A stretch of 5,545 nt of DNA from CAMEON01 sp045602325. GTDB lineage: Bacteria > Bacillota > Clostridia > Oscillospirales > CAG-272. The notes under the pieces were generated by a model that was not told the DNA's origin, ran no database searches, and saw only the letters and a list, made by a program, of their open reading frames with translations. The stretch's first letter is position 1. Every line of letters begins with the position of its first letter. Where the stretch lies: NCBI GenBank assembly GCA_045602325.1, contig JAZSBH010000133.1, positions 1-5,545 of the forward strand, in the 5' to 3' direction. Made by a program: the position numbers and the translations under genes. This document shows, piece after piece, positions 5,261-5,545 of this stretch.

Positions 5261-5268
5261 CCTCCTTT
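5261..5268 (-). promoter_or_regulatory. Strong ribosome binding site of the hydrolase gene
   Basis: AAAGGAGG with the five-base spacer CCGCC before ATG at 5255 is close to the full consensus and confirms the start. I could not identify a convincing promoter for this operon between here and the right edge of the window; it may lie inside or beyond the palindromic repeat. Confidence 0.85.
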
Positions 5269-5281
5269 GATTCAAATTTGG

Positions 5282-5463
5282 GTTTATCGGCCAGAGGCCC
5301 TGCCCCTGGACCCCGCCAGAAACCCTTTTGAAAAAGGGTTTCTGGACTTCCTAAAACTTTAAAAGCAGTAGTAAATAATCCTTATTTAAAGTTTTTGAGA
5401 TTCCAAAGAACTTTTTTCAAAAAGTTCTTTGGTGGGGATTCGGGGGCAAAGCCCCCGATAAAC
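5282..5463. repeat. 182-bp palindromic, MITE-like repeat element
   Basis: The ends are perfect inverted repeats, GTTTATCGG (5282-5290) and CCGATAAAC (5455-5463), and similarity between the halves continues inward for about 40 bases with gaps. Each half has a GC hairpin and an AT/GC hairpin: left 5291-5309 (CCAGAGGC/GCCCCTGG, one mismatch) and 5316-5345 (13 bp, loop TGAA); right 5403-5432 (13 bp, loop TTCA) and 5440-5458 (TCGGGGGC/GCCCCCGA, loop AAA). In the centre, AAAACTTTAAA (5353-5363) is inverted as TTTAAAGTTTT (5385-5395). The whole is therefore a symmetric palindrome of palindromes with no coding capacity. Such layouts fit non-autonomous transposon derivatives or REP-like intergenic repeats; no clear target-site duplication is visible. 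It lies directly upstream of the hydrolase operon and would be in its leader if the promoter is further out. Confidence 0.75.
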
Positions 5464-5545
5464 TGTAGGCCACCTCTAAAAACCACTCAAAAAACAAGCG
5501 GGCAATAGAGGACTAAGCCAAAAATTGCAAAAATAACGGTTTATC
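5464..5545. other. Non-coding right edge with a possible second repeat start
   Basis: No gene is seen here. CCTCTA (5473-5478) and TAGAGG (5506-5511) form a weak inverted repeat. The last eight bases, GGTTTATC (5538-5545), equal the outer left end of the palindromic element at 5281-5288, so another copy may begin at the edge and continue beyond it. No TATAAT-like box with a good -35 was found on the minus strand. Confidence 0.4.

Overview
The window looks like a chromosomal stretch of a Gram-positive gut-type Clostridium relative, probably Oscillospiraceae or a nearby family. This is inferred from AAGGAGG-like ribosome binding sites, GC-rich genes with AT-rich spacers, short rho-independent terminators, and protein families common in that group. 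No marker gene is present, so the assignment is tentative. All five convincing genes lie on the minus strand and are read from right to left.

Reading in the direction of transcription: (1) 5545-5256 is a non-coding flank dominated by a 182-bp palindromic repeat (5282-5463) with GTTTATCGG/CCGATAAAC ends and nested hairpins. (2) A two-gene operon follows: a putative papain-like (NlpC/P60-type) hydrolase fused to a C-terminal zinc ribbon (5255-4323), then, 25 nt later, a DUF362 protein (4297-3431), closed by a strong hairpin terminator at 3413-3384. (3) A second two-gene operon has its own promoter: an AraC-type DNA-binding domain fused to a SAM-dependent methyltransferase (3295-2156), and a NUDIX hydrolase (2152-1679) whose start codon lies 3 nt after the previous stop. 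It is closed by a terminator at 1662-1637. (4) A single-gene unit with an extended -10 promoter encodes a class I/II PLP aminotransferase (1533-322). (5) The last 321 bases have no gene but hold an unusual run of hairpins and short direct repeats.

The three units look functionally independent. The aminotransferase is ordinary metabolism. The AraC-methyltransferase gene is clearly more AT-rich than its neighbours and may have been acquired; its effector domain is an enzyme rather than a usual ligand-binding domain. The hydrolase-zinc ribbon fusion next to DUF362 is the least understood pair. The most interesting non-coding material is the two hairpin-rich flanks. They share the 10-mer CGATAAACTG, and the last 8 bases of the window repeat the outer end of the palindromic element. 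I see no CRISPR, tRNA, rRNA, transposase or phage gene.
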